A DNA stretch of 64,000 nt from Cycas panzhihuaensis (taxonomy: Eukaryota; Cycadophyta). Under the pieces are notes generated by a model. That model searched no databases. It had not been told where the DNA came from and saw only the letters and a program-made list of their open reading frames with translations. The translations under genes and the position numbers were made by a program. The stretch covers positions 129,587,741 to 129,651,740 of the forward strand of contig CM041465.1 in the NCBI GenBank assembly GCA_023213395.1, written 5' to 3'. Positions 12,904 through 24,017 of this stretch are shown here, in pieces; position 1 is the stretch's first letter, and each line of letters opens with the position of its first letter.

Positions 12904-13199
12904 GATTACAATTTTTTTTCACCATGATGTTGCCTAATTGATGTTGAGCCACTAAATTCAAGACATATAAATCTAGTTGGAAGTATATATGAAGTAATAG
13001 ACCACAAACAAGAATACCCAACTTAATTTTCTGAAGTCTAAGAAGGTGATCAACCCAGGATTAAAGAACTTGCATACAACTTTGGTTCCAAGGAACAAAT
13101 TTCATATGGGGAACCACCATAGTAATTAATCAATTTAGGATCAGGTCAGGACACACAAACCATCAAAATGGGTAAGGGATGGGACCCATGTTGGTATAA

Positions 13200-14304
13200 G
13201 CAACTATGACTATCTTTTCACAATATAAAGATCTATTCACATGGGCCTACAAAGATTTGAAAAGTGCACCAAAAGATCTATGTGAACATAAGATGGAATT
13301 AATATTTGGAGCTAAACATGTAAAACATCAACCATATCAGATGAACCCAAAGGATGTAGAATAAGTGAATATGAAGATAAATAAAATGTTGGATGCAAGG
13401 ATTATATTCAAGGTTGATATAGGCGAATGGGTTTCCCAGTTGTGGTTGTTCCTAAGAAAAATGACAAACTTAGAATTTGTGTGGATTTTTGAAAGCTGAA
13501 TATAGTAACTCTTAAAGACCCATTTCTAATACCATTTGTTGATACCATCTTGGAAGAAGTTGCAGGAAATGAAATATACTTCTTCCTAGATGGATTCTCG
13601 AGCTATAACCAAATTAGTATTGCAGAAAAGGATAAGCTAAAGCCACTTTTATTATACAATCTAGTATCTTTGCGTATAATCAAATGCCATTTGGACTGTG
13701 TAATGCTTCAACAACATTCCAAAGAATTATCGTGCATTTATTTGAACAAGTCTCATTAGGATCAGTTAAATTATTCTTGGATGATTGGTTAGTTTATGGA
13801 AGCATTGAGGACCACTTGCCATTATTAAAGGAGTGTTTAGAAATATGCAAAAGAGCCAGTTTATTATTAAATTTGGAAAAGTGTTAATTTCTAGTCCCTT
13901 ATGGCAAGTTATTGGGCCATATTGTTTGGTTGTAAGGTTTGAAAACAAATCTTGATAAGTTAAAAGTCATAATGAACTTATCACCACCAACAAATGTAGC
14001 AGAACTTCGAGCATTCTTAGGGCATATTGGATACTGTTGATGGTTTATAAAAACTTCGCCAAAATTGCAAATCCATTAAAAGAACTATCAGATAAAGTAA
14101 CAAAGTTTGTATGGCAAAATGAACAATAAAAGGCATTAGACAATCTAAAAGGGAGACTTATTACAGTTCCAATCCTGGGCTTTCCAGACTAATCCAAGGA
14201 GTTCTACATCCATGTTGATGCATAGCAAATAGTGATATGATGTACACTGGCTTAGGAAGGAAGTCACAAACTTGACTTGCCCATTTATTTTGCAAGTAGG
14301 AGAC
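13200..14304 (+). pseudogene. Gypsy G1 reverse transcriptase and RNase H remnant
   Basis: Frames around 13226-13560 carry RT finger motifs. The stretch 13684-13887 reads MPFGLCNASTTFQR and then LFLDDWLVYG, the RT palm and active site with FLDD in place of YxDD. The connection and RNase H follow to about 14295 (LPIYFAS-like), where LTR 14305 interrupts. At least two frameshifts and several stops are present. Confidence 0.8.
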
Positions 14305-14613
14305 TGTTAGAGTGGCATGTTATCCACTTAACCCAACTAATGTAAATGTGGTTAATTATTGTGCGAATATTATGATGTAATAATGTGATATTATTGTGAG
14401 CCGATGGATGTAATATCATTGTAACATATGAGTCACTTATGGTTCTATTTAAAAGGATCCAAAGTCCATTGTACTTTACGATTATGTATCAATGTAATCC
14501 ATACTCTGTGGTGGGTTTTTATTGTGAGTTTTTCCACATTAATTTTGTTGTGTGCTTGTTCATTTCGTGCTTGTTGTGTACATAAAATATTAGTTTGTTT
14601 GTGATTTCTAACA
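14305..14613 (+). repeat. Copia-type 5' LTR inserted in Gypsy G1
   Basis: It starts TGTTAGAGTGG and ends TTCTAACA. TGGTATTAGAGC, an initiator tRNA-Met primer site, follows immediately at 14614. The start folds into a bulged hairpin, GTTAGAGTGG with CCACTTAAC. No partner LTR is found, so the element is truncated. The base before it is in the RNase H of G1. Confidence 0.75.
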
Positions 14614-15186
14614 TGGTATTAGAGCAGGTGCTAGGGTTCAAGTTACCTCGAGTTCGATTTGGAGGTGGGTGTTGGAGTATCCCGTTCCCCCCTTGGGTGT
14701 ATCTAAACTGTCCTCTCATCTTCATGGGTGTATTGACCTGGGGTTGATCTTGGGCATGTCAGTGGGTTATGTCGAGACCAATTCCACCTGGGTCTTTTGG
14801 CACTACAACAACTCCTACATGGTATCAGAACACACACAAGAAATGATTCATGCACAAAGAACCATTGGACTCGAGAAAGACCTTCATAAAAGGCACAAAT
14901 AGATTAATGATCTATCAATGGAATTGCGAGAAGAAAAAGTACGTCATGAACAAGTTCTATAATGCATACGAATGGATATTCCAATTGTACCTTGGATATG
15001 ACCCACATTTGACACTGTGTCTGGGCCTATACATGACCATATCTAGAATAGTTTGGAGTATTCAAAAGTATTTTGGGTGGATACAAGCCCCACAACATGT
15101 TTTCCCTATAGGCCAACACAAAAAGGGCCTATAGTAGCTTGTTGTCTAAGCTACTTTAGGCTATTGTTTTCTACTCAAAGGACAAC
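14614..15186 (+). other. Leader of the element headed by LTR 14305, with two primer-site-like motifs
   Basis: TGGTATTAGAGC at 14614-14625 is the expected primer-binding site. A second, equally good match, TGGTATCAGAAC, lies at 14820-14831. Short open runs around 14669-14902 and 14850-15134 show no convincing gag motif. The element seems to stop near the microsatellite at 15187. Confidence 0.5.

Positions 15187-15247
<61 letters not shown>
15187..15247. repeat. (AT)12(AG)18 compound microsatellite
   Basis: Uninterrupted AT repeats (15187-15210) switch to AG repeats (15211-15247). A short GA run recurs at 16193-16210 at the start of the second copy of the duplicated block, which suggests the GA tract took part in the duplication. 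Confidence 0.95.
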
Positions 15248-15249
<2 letters not shown>

Positions 15250-15560
15250 CCATTCCTTGCCTTCGCCATTACTTTGGGTGCTTAGTTAGGTGTTTGTGGT
15301 GCTGGGCAACTGGTTTTAAGTATTGGTAGCTTGTTTGCTTGTGGATAACTAGCTTTGCTCGTGGGTAGCCTTTTTTTGCAAGTGGATGCCTTGTTTTCCC
15401 TATGGGCAACTTGCTTTTGTTTGTGGTCATCTAGTGTAACTTATGGGTAGCATTCTTTTGCAAATGAGCACCATTTTCATCATTGCTTGTGTAGGTTTGG
15501 AGGTATGAGCACATGTTACAGACTTTCAGTGATGTCGTTGGCATTGGAGCTTTTCCTCTC

Positions 15561-15568
15561 TATATAAG
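15561..15568 (+). promoter_or_regulatory. TATA box before BED frame, copy 1
   Basis: TATATAAG lies 80 bp upstream of the BED frame in a CTCTCTATATAAGAATCTTG context, fitting a transposase promoter. The same sequence is kept in copy 2. Confidence 0.45.
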
Positions 15569-15640
15569 AATCTTGTTCCCCTTATTTATGCCAAGACTAT
15601 TTGCACTTTCCTTTGTGCACCAATAGCAACCTCATCATCT

Positions 15641-15916
15641 TTGATTGGCAGTGGAAGTGCTGGTCGTAGGAGGAGAGGATGCGTTGTGGTGGTTGAAGAA
15701 CCCATTGAGACATTATTGTGGAAGTATTTTGGGAAGCCCACTTCAATGGTGAAAGGAGGCAGGGGATGTTGCTTTTTGAAATGCAACGATTGCAAGTTCA
15801 TTTTTAGTTGTTCTTATCCAAGAATCAAAGCCCATTTGACGAGTCATAGTGGTGTTGAGATCCAAGTGTGCAGCCTAGTCAATCAAGCTAAGGATGCAAG
15901 GTTTGTTCAAGTGTAA
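15641..15916 (+). pseudogene. hAT transposase BED zinc-finger fragment, copy 1
   Basis: A 91-residue open frame carries the BED-finger pattern: an aromatic W near residue 27, then CNDCKF (about 48-53), PRIKAHLTSHSG (59-70) and a final C at 76. BED fingers bind transposon ends. The frame stops at FVQV before any catalytic core, so alone it could only be a DNA-binding fragment. Confidence 0.7.
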
Positions 15917-16525
15917 TATCTACTAAAAGAGCTAAGGCAACAAGGAAACTTAATCTAATGACTAAGGGGCCTCAATTTCACAATTCATCCAATGTGGCTG
16001 TGCCCATGATTGTGGCGAAAGGTCATAAATGACAAAATACATGTTGTGAATAGAAGGAAGGAAGTTGGTATCAGGTTGGACGTTATAGTTAAGTGTGTGG
16101 GCTTCTATTTTCTCTCATTTGCTCCTCATATTGGCATGATATGGTGCAAGCAATGAATGATAGACCAATTCGCTACAAGAACAATACATTTGAGTGAGAG
16201 AGAGAGAGAAGCTATTCCTTGCCTTCGCCATTACTTTGGGTGCTTAGTTAGGTGTTTGTGGTGTTTGTGGGCAACTGGTTTTAAGTGTTGGTAGCTTGTT
16301 TGCTTGTGGATAACTAGTTTCGCTCGTGGGTAGCCTTTTTTTGCAAGTGGATGACTTGTTTTCCCTATGGGCAACTTGCTTTTGTTTGTGGTCATCTAGT
16401 GTAGCTTATGGGTAGCATTGTTTTGCAAATGAGCACCATTTTCATCATTGCTTGTGTAGGTTTGGAGGTATGAGCACATATTACAGACTTTTAGTGGTGT
16501 CGTTGGCATTGGAGCTTTTCCTCTC

Positions 16526-16533
16526 TATATAAG
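16526..16533 (+). promoter_or_regulatory. TATA box before BED frame, copy 2
   Basis: TATATAAG in the same CCTCTC context as copy 1. Confidence 0.45.
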
Positions 16534-16537
16534 AATA

Positions 16538-16951
16538 TTGTTCCCCTTATTTGTGCCAAGATTCTTTGTATCTTGTTTACGCCTTTATTTATTTGGTGCA
16601 CATATCTTGGCTTCCCTTATTTGTGCCAAGACTATTTGCACTTCCCTTTGTGCACCAATAGCAACCTCATCATCTTTGATTGGTGGTGGAAGTGTTGGTC
16701 GTAGGAGGAGAGGATGTGTTGTGGTGGTTGAAGAACCCATTGAGACATTATTGTGGAAGTATGTTGGGAAGCCCACTTCAATGGTGAAAGGAGGCAGTGG
16801 ATGTTGCTTTTTGAAATGCAACGATTGTAAGTTCATTTTTAGTTGTTCTTCTCCAAGAATCAAAGCCCATTTGACGAGTCATAGTGGTGTTGAGATCCAA
16901 GTGTGCAACCTAGTCAATCAAGCTAAGGATGCAAGGTTTGTTCAAGTGTAA
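16538..16951 (+). pseudogene. hAT transposase BED zinc-finger fragment, copy 2
   Basis: The 137-residue frame includes the same BED finger as copy 1 (CNDCKF, SPRIKAHLTSHSG) with a few substitutions and an N-terminal extension created by the extra 70 bp of copy 2. Both copies keep all Cys and His ligands and end at the same stop. The rest of the transposase lies about 220 bp downstream of this copy, out of frame. Confidence 0.7.
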
Positions 16952-17159
16952 TATCTACTAAAAGAGCTAAGGCAACAAGGAAGCTTAATCTAATGACTAA
17001 GGGGCCTCAATCTCACAATTAATCCAATGTACCTGTGCCCATGATTGTGGAGAAAGGTCATAAACGCCAAAATACATGTTGTGAATAGAAGGAAGGAAGT
17101 TGGTATCAGGTTGGATGTTATATTTAACTGTGTGGACTTCTATTTTCTCTCATTTGCTC

Positions 17160-17870
17160 CTCATATTGGCATGATATGGTGCAAGCAATGAATGATAAAC
17201 CAGTTCGCTACAAGAACCATACATTTGAAAGAGGACACTCTACCATGCTTATCGAGGAAAGGAAACTTGTGGAGTACTGAATCGATCCAATTCATGCAAG
17301 TTGGAATGCTATAGGGGCCTATGTTATGCTTGATGAGTGGACAAATGCAACAAATAGGTCACTTGTCAATCTCATTATCACCTATATAAAGTGTTGGCAA
17401 AGAGAAGAACACAATTCATTACGAGCGTGCTCACATCATACAAGCAATTGAAATTGTGGGGCCATCGAATGTGTTGTGAGTCATTATAGAGAATGCACAT
17501 GTTTGCAAAGGAATGGCCATGATTGTGGAAAGTCGATGCTCCATATGTCGTTCATAGTTTGAATCTGGCACTGAATAAGACCAACATAGTTCCTTGGATT
17601 AAGGAAATCCGTGATGTAGGGAAGCAGATTGAGATGTTTGTCACTGCCCATGGGCAGACACATGTAATCCTTGAGACATACTCTCGACTAACAATCTTGA
17701 AGGTTGTAGAAACATAGTTTGCAATTTATTTTATCTTGCTGAGGCAATTATGTGAAGTTAAGGAGACCTTGGGAAACATGGTGTTTTCAAAGCATGGACA
17801 GAGTGGAGGGCTTTAAATAGTGAAATACACACTAATTTTTGTCATTTATGGTTTTTTATTGTTTTGTGAT
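17160..17870 (+). pseudogene. hAT transposase core (DUF659-like) remnant
   Basis: Frames at 17270-17430 read AYVMLDEWTNATNRSL, which fits the conserved D-x-W-T segment of DUF659-type hAT transposases. The stretch 17523-17717 gives a PYVVHSLNLALNKT then PWIKEI match to the following His-rich segment, and continues past a stop to about 17820. Stops and shifts separate the pieces. It would have catalysed excision and insertion; it is inactive here. Confidence 0.65.
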
Positions 17871-17967
17871 GTATGAATATTGAGTGTTGAATCTTGATAA
17901 ATCATGGTTATTGATTTTAGATTTGTTATAGTTTGTTTTAGATGTGTCATGTATATATTTATAATTT

Positions 17968-17984
17968 TGTGTGTGTGTGTGTGT
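17968..17984. repeat. Short (TG)n microsatellite
   Basis: About eight TG units within T-rich sequence. Confidence 0.8.
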
Positions 17985-18014
17985 ATATTTTTTTCTTTTT
18001 TGAAATCCCTAATT

Positions 18015-18949
18015 TTGTAGTATTTTCGTAAGTTGGAATTTTAAGAATTATTTGTTCCCATCTTTCTAGTTACTTGGATTTCCAATGAAGCTGCTTAGTT
18101 TTCTTTATTGGGGTAAAATGGAAGGGCAATGCCATTGAGCAATCTTCAATGATGCTATTTAATTTCCCTTGACATGCCAACATGCTTGAGAACAAGGACT
18201 AGAAGTAGATCATCATGTGTGCTATATTGTATTTAGTTAAGGATTTCACTATTTGACTTTGGGGGGAATTCCTTGATCATTATTGCTTGTTGTTGCTCAC
18301 TTTACTAAAGTGTCATCAACATCCTCTAATTCTCAACTTTAAGGTAGACTAGTGATTGGCATTTTTTATGGGCCTCACATGCTGCCATTGTCTACGCATC
18401 CCCTTGGCAACCCCCTATTGTAATTTATTGTAGACCTTGTTTCTTCTCTTTCACTCTTAGCATGGTATGTCAAGTTGCCCACAAATTGCAAATTGGGAAG
18501 GCTAAGGATATGGACCTTCTACAATTTGAGCTCTTGACACATGGTATTGATTATTTGTTGCCTCTTATGATTTAATTTGTTCAATGAGACAATTTGCGTA
18601 AGGTTCCCCCCCTAGTTGGGCATATCACATCATACACCCCATTTTTAAAGGGGTAGATGCTATTGTTTCGAGGAATTACAAAACTATCATGATTGAGCAT
18701 ACTATGCCCAAACATTATGCTACAATATTAGGCAATTGCATTTTAGAGTTGGCAAATAGAGGTTGACTAGATCTAAAAGGTCACATTAGTTTCTAATAGG
18801 ATTATTTAATCCTTGATGTAGTGGTATTCACCACCACAATGCTAATGGCAAATACAACAATTGATTTTGATTAGAGTGGCATCCCTTAAATAGGGGAAAC
18901 TTGGGAATTGTTGGCTTGGACGACTTCCTCCCATGCTTGACTTGCTACA
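18015..18949 (-). repeat. Region holding the 3' LTR of the chromovirus (left end uncertain)
   Basis: Read on the minus strand, the chromovirus reading frame ends and a purine tract, AAGAGGGGAGTGCA, is followed by TGTAGCAAGTCAAG. The LTR therefore begins at 18949 and runs leftwards. Its far end is not proven: TGTAG at 18015 is one candidate because LTRs end CA on the reverse. No second copy is present for comparison. Confidence 0.45.
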
Positions 18950-19641
18950 TGCACTCCCCTCTTAAGAAACTTTGTCCCCAAATTTTGGTTTAGGCTCGAG
19001 TAGTTTTGGATGAAGCTCTTTGGCTTCCATGTCGAGTCCTCTATGATTAGGGCTTTCCATTTAATTAGGTACTTTCTTATTGTTTTGGATTAGAATTGCT
19101 TTTCTTTTACTTCTAGAATGCCTTTGGCTTAAGGTAGACTTCACCCTCCTCATCCATCATAGGCACTTCTATTTGGTGTGACACTGTATTGCCCAACTTT
19201 TTTAGATACAACACATGGAATAAATTGTGGATTCGACCTTTTCTAGGCAAATTGATGTTGTATGCTATGCCACTTGCCTTTCTTATGATTCTAAATGGGC
19301 GACAGAATTGTGAGACTTTTTTTGATTATCTCAGTTTTTTTATGTTAGTTGCTTGTATGGTTGTGGGTGAATGAAGACTGTTTGTCCTTTTGAAAATGCT
19401 TTTTATGTTATGTGTTGGTTGGCTTCTTGTTTCATATTGTTTCTTGCAGTTGTCATGTTGTCTTTTAGGGCCTTAATTATATTTTGAGATTTCTTGAAAG
19501 TGATTTTTACTACTTGGACATTAGTGTCTAGGTTTAGGCATTATTTTATTGAAGGGGATGGGTAATTGTACAATGCCATAAAAGGTGTCATTTTTATTGA
19601 TGCATTGTAAGTCGTATTGTGTCAAAACTTGGGCAAGTAAA
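18950..19641 (-). pseudogene. Chromovirus integrase C-terminus and chromodomain
   Basis: On the minus strand, from 19640 leftwards, it reads integrase core end (NTTYNASIKMTPF-like), then a GRIHNLFHVLYLKKLG stretch typical of the integrase tail. After an acidic linker a chromodomain follows (about 19010-19130): LKPKA, LIKWKALIIEDSTW. It ends near a KRGVH-like terminus before the purine tract at 18950. Several stops interrupt it. The segment is cut at 19641 by Copia-A. Confidence 0.8.
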
Positions 19642-19845
19642 TGTAAAACTCACAAATGATCAATGCCATTAATGAGGGAGAACCCTCTATGAATATAGTA
19701 CAACATACAAGAGTTTTGGACAAGGCTCAATGCATGAGTGCCACTTGTCACTATATAACAGAAAGGGGGAAGATGACACATAACCCTTACAATAGTACAT
19801 TAGAGAAATGTTTTATGAGTCCTAGATAAAACATTACTCCTAACA
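19642..19845 (-). repeat. Copia-A 3' LTR
   Basis: 204 bp, TGTAAAACTC to CTCCTAACA on the plus strand. It pairs with 24696-24889; the copies differ by about ten bases plus an 11-bp indel near 19750. Confidence 0.92.
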
Positions 19846-21490
19846 CCCTCTCCTAATGTTTTATCTCTTTTATTCCTAATTTGTCTCTGAAGAATTAAAA
19901 CTTGTCTTCGCTCAATAGATTTGTGAATATGTCGGCTATCTACTCCTTTGATATGCAATGTAATAGTTCAATCTCTTTTCTTTGAATTTTCTCCCTTATA
20001 AAATGATGTTGAACCTCTATATGTTTTATTCTTGCATGAAAAACAGGATTTTTGGTCATCTTGATAGTGCTTTGATTATCATAGAACAAGATGGTAGGCG
20101 ACTTCTGCTCTTGACCCGAGTCTTTTAACAATTGCCTGATCTAGATTGCTTCGCAGGTTGCACTAACAGTTGACTTGTATTCAACTTCTATAGAAGGCAA
20201 GGCAATTGTGGGTTATTTTTTACTTCTCTAGGAAATTACTGTTGATCCTAAAGAAAAACAATAGCCCATCGTGGATTTTCTTTATGTTCTGTCTCTTGCC
20301 CAGTCTGATTCAATGTAACCTGTTAGCTGCATAATTTGCATAATTCAACCCAAGATTTATTGTTCCTTCTAAAGTATTTGAGTATTCATTTTGCTGCATT
20401 CCAGTGTGACACTTTTGGCTCCTACATAAACATGGAAATTACTCTGACTGAAAAGGAGATGTTTGGTCTAGTAGTAGTGAGATAGATCAGATTTCCAACT
20501 AGCTGTCTATATGTGGTTGCATTTGCTGTTTGTCTTTTTGTGTTAGGATTTAGTATACAAATTGTTTCCATAGGTGTGACACAACTATTACAATTTTCCA
20601 TTTTGAATTTTCTAAGCACATTCCTGATGTACTTTGATTGAGATGGAATAACGGAGTCTTTTATTGTGTTACCTCAATGTAGTGTCCTAAGATCGGTCAT
20701 TTCAAAGACTTTTTCTGACTGACTTTTGATAAATGCAATTGAGTCAACATCACTTCCTGTAGGTAGCATATCATCTACATATACTACTATAATGGTTATT
20801 TGTCCTTTATTGAATTTTACACACAAACTTGGGTCGATTCACACTTGTGAAAGTTATTGTGAACAAGATATCTGTCCAACTTTGCATACCATGCTCTTGG
20901 AGCTTGTTTGAGCCCATACAAGGCTTTCTTCAGCTTGCACACTAGATTTTCTTATCCTGATTTTGCGTATCCTTCAGGTTGATACATACACACCTCCTTT
21001 TTTAGGTCTCTATTTAAGAAAGCACTCTTGACATCAAGCTAAAATATTTTTCAATTTTGTTGAGCGGCCAATGCAATTACTGTTCTTGCAGTATTTAGTT
21101 TATCTACTGATGAGAATGTTTTTTCATAATCTATACTTGCAGTCTAAGTGTATCCTTTGGCAACCGGTCTTGCTTTGTACTTTTCAATTTCCCCATTGGG
21201 TTTTTCTTTTACTTTGTATACCCATTTGCAATTGACAACGGGTTTATTTACAGGAGGTTCAACTAGTTCCCATGTTTTATTTTTAGTAATTGCTGCAATT
21301 TCAGCATCCATTGCTGTTCTCCATTCTGAATGTTGACTAGTTTCTTCATATGTAGTAGGCTCAACTGAGCAGACCAATGCTTGATACTTTTGAGACTTTG
21401 TTCGATGCTCAAAAACATCCCCTTTAGCTTCTTCAAAAGTTTTAAGATACCATTTTGTTATCTTCTTAGGGGCTTGCTCCTTTGACATGA
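19846..21490 (-). pseudogene. Copia-A reverse transcriptase and RNase H
   Basis: Minus strand: 21144-21488 holds the RT start (SEWRTAMDAEIAAI, then NCKWVYKVK). The active site YVDDMLPTG is intact near 20760-20790. 20422-20619 gives the ATTYRQLVGNLIYLTTTRP motif, and 19940-20131 the RNase H end (YDNQSTIKMTKNPVFHARIK, KHIEVQHHFIREK). Stops and frameshifts lie between these. It would have copied the element RNA to DNA. Confidence 0.85.
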
Positions 21491-22850
21491 TCCTTTGCTC
21501 TTCTTCTTCAGGAATGTTTTCTACAACATAAGGGCTACCTTGCTTGCTGTCTGGAGATCCGACTTCAAGAGTTTCACTACTTGAGTCAATATTCTCTTAA
21601 GTGATTTTAGAGTCTTCATCTTAAGAAGTTGGAGTAGGCTTAACTGAAGTTTTTGCCATTGTTTCTATTTCTTGATATATTTTTTGACCGCTTTCAGGGC
21701 TTTCATCAAATACTACATCTTTGCTGCCATAAATCCTATTGGTTTTTGGATCTATGCACTTGTAGGCTTTTGATTTGATGTCGTAGCCTATCATTATACA
21801 TTTTGTGCTTTTACCATCAAGTTTAGTTTGTTTTTTATCTGGAATATGGACATGTTTTGCAACCAAAATCTTTGAGATTACTTCCATAAAGCTTTTGTCT
21901 AGTCTAGACTTCTTCTGGTGTGATTTTGTGCAGAGCTTATGTTGAACTCTTGTTTATCAGATATACTGCAGTGTTGACGGCTTCTGACCAATATGTTTTA
22001 GTGACCTCCCTGTCTTGAATTAGACATCAAGTCATTTCTAGTATTGTCCTATTCATCTGTTTTGCTACACCATTTAATTGAGGTGAATAGGGTGTAGTTA
22101 CCTGCCTACGGATTCCATGGATTTTACAAAAATGATGGAATTCCTTTGACATGTATTCGCCCCTAGCATCAGATCGAATACATTTGAATTTATTATTACT
22201 TTCTAATTTTACTTCTGCCTTAAATTCTTTGAAGTGATCAGACACTTCTGATTTGTTAATCAGGAAATAATTCCAAGTTTTATGGAGAAAGCATTGATAA
22301 AAGCAAGAAAATACTGAGCGCTGTTTATTGAATTTGGTGTAATAGGGCCGCAAAGACCCAAGTGAATCAATTTCAACTTGTTTTGTGCGTGCCACGTGCT
22401 TCTTGAAAAAGGAGTCCTGTATTGTTTTTCCATCATGCAACTTTTACATACAAAGGAACTAAATGACGCATTTGGTAACCCATTCACTGTGTCAGAATTT
22501 TTTAATAATTCTAACCTATCATTTGAGATGTTCCCATACTTCAAATGCCAGATTTCATTATCATTTTTGCTTGTAACAATAAGCGATTTTACATTAGGTG
22601 CAGGTGTAACAAGACCTTTTTTAGGTAGGATAGGTGTAGAGAGCAACTTATAAAGATTGTTGCACTCTATCCCTTTTGCAATTGCAATGCCATTTCTTTT
22701 CATATTTAATATAAAACAATGCCTGTTTTCATCAAATATGGTCCTCAATTTCTTCTTTCCTAGCTAAGACACAGACAACATGTTCTTTTTCATCCCAGGC
22801 ACAAAAATTACATTGCCAATTCGTTGTATTTTCTCATAATTTCAATAGCA
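21491..22850 (-). pseudogene. Copia-A integrase
   Basis: Minus strand: 22260-22748 contains the zinc-binding N-terminal part (WHLKYGNISNDRL, CKSCMMEKQYR) and the start of the catalytic core. 22027-22440 carries GEYMSKEFHHFCKIHGIRRQ and PQLNGVAKQMNRT. 21621-21887 is the C-terminal stretch (IMIGYDIKSKAYKCIDPKTN, SKDVVFDE). Frameshifts join these three frames. Integrase inserts the new DNA copy. Confidence 0.85.
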
Positions 22851-24017
22851 ATCATCCCAATGCCTTATATATGAAGAGGGAAATTATCACCCCACTCAAC
22901 AGATCTATCAGATGGATATGGTTTTAGAGTTTCAAACCATTCTTTTCAGTCGATCATGTGATTAGAAGCTCTCGAGTCAACATACTAGTTATTTGCTGCT
23001 TTGGTGTAGCAACAATGACTACAAACCTTGTTTTGACTTCATCTTCTTCTATATCCTATTCCTTCTCCTTGCTATAATGACTTGTGATCTGCTTCCCTCT
23101 CTGAATTTAAGCACGTCTGTGAGGGCATTGATAAGGAAAGTATTCAGATTATTTGTAATGATAGCAGACATCAAAGGCTTGACAATTGCTTGAAAAATGA
23201 CCAGGTTTCCCACGGTTGAAGCAGACTCTTGATTCTCATGGGGGAGTAGATCTTGCTCTACCACTTCCTTTTGTTCATCGTCCTCTGGTGCCTAGTAAAG
23301 GTGTTCTGCCTCGGGCCCAAAAGTTGAGCTATCCTTGTCCTATGTTGCCCAAGTTAAGTTTGGACACAAATGCTTCTACATCTGCATCTTTTTCGTACCT
23401 TTTATTTCTCTGTTCTTGATTTAACATGTGTCTTGTTAGGGCTTCAAAGGTCATTGTTGCAGTTTGACCTCCTCCTGTTAGCATGTTGACCATATTGTCA
23501 AAAGATTTGGGTAGTTTATTTAACACCAGATGAACCAGTTTTGTGTCAATTATCTTATCTCTAGTTGTGATAAGATTGTTTTTGACCCTGTTTACTTTGG
23601 CAACAAATTCTGAAACAAGTTGATTTTCCCTCATTCTTAGCTTATACTATTCTTCCCTAATAGCAATTATTTGGGCCTTATTTCTTTGACTGAACAAAGA
23701 TGTCACTACTTTCTAGATTGTTGGGGAGGTTTCAACGCCATCTACATAGGATAGAAGTGAATCTGAGATCAAGAGCTTAAGAATAACAATAGCTATATTA
23801 TCTTTTCCTCCTAGGTTATCTTATCAACAATGTTAGTAGGTTTCATTTCCTCCCTGATTACAATTGTCCATGCACTTTTTGCTCTTAGGAGTCCCTCTAT
23901 TTTGATTTTCCAAACACTAAAATTGGTTTCAATGAGCTTATTAGCTTTGACAAGTGCAATTATAGATGAGGCCATTTTGAATTCACTGAAATTGAGCAAG
24001 GAAGGAGTTGGCAACAA
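22851..24017 (-). pseudogene. Copia-A gag and protease
   Basis: Minus strand from 24017: the gag start has MASSIIALVKANKLIETNFSV-like sequence (the VWKIKIEGLLRAK motif is clear), 23329-23634 continues the gag body (VNMLTGGGQTATMTFEALT), and 23049-23264 runs to the weakly kept knuckle area. The protease loop near 22950-22980 is only faintly legible. Stops separate the frames. Confidence 0.75.

Larger units (their letters stand above)
10009..14304 (+). mobile_element. Decayed Gypsy retrotransposon G1, truncated at its RNase H
   Basis: TAGCATTGTTGTCG at 10009-10022 looks like a C-to-T decayed form of the tRNA-Asp type primer site TGGCGCCGTTGCCG. Gag with zinc knuckles, protease, reverse transcriptase and RNase H remnants then follow in the normal Gypsy order. 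The RNase H is cut at 14304 by a different LTR. Integrase and the 3' LTR are not found. Stops and frameshifts occur throughout. RT details (an FLDDW active site) match Gypsy-F at 36980-47223, so the two are probably related. Confidence 0.8.
15249..17231. repeat. Direct tandem duplication, offset 962 bp
   Basis: The block from GCCATTCCTTGCC (15249) to the CGCTACAAGAAC region (about 16190) recurs from 16211 to about 17231. The second copy has an extra stretch of about 70 bp (about 16561-16632), itself a local duplication of the CTTATTTGTGCCAAGA segment. The copies differ by scattered substitutions. Confidence 0.9.
15249..17870 (+). mobile_element. Degenerate hAT DNA transposon with duplicated 5' half
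   Basis: BED-finger frames (15641-15916 and 16538-16951) and a transposase core remnant (17160-17820) lie in the order BED then DUF659-like core, as in plant hAT elements of the DUF659 type. These move by cut and paste with 8-bp target duplications. The 5' half is present twice, 962 bp apart at the left edge. No terminal inverted repeats could be fixed. The C-terminal dimerisation region is not seen. Confidence 0.7.
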
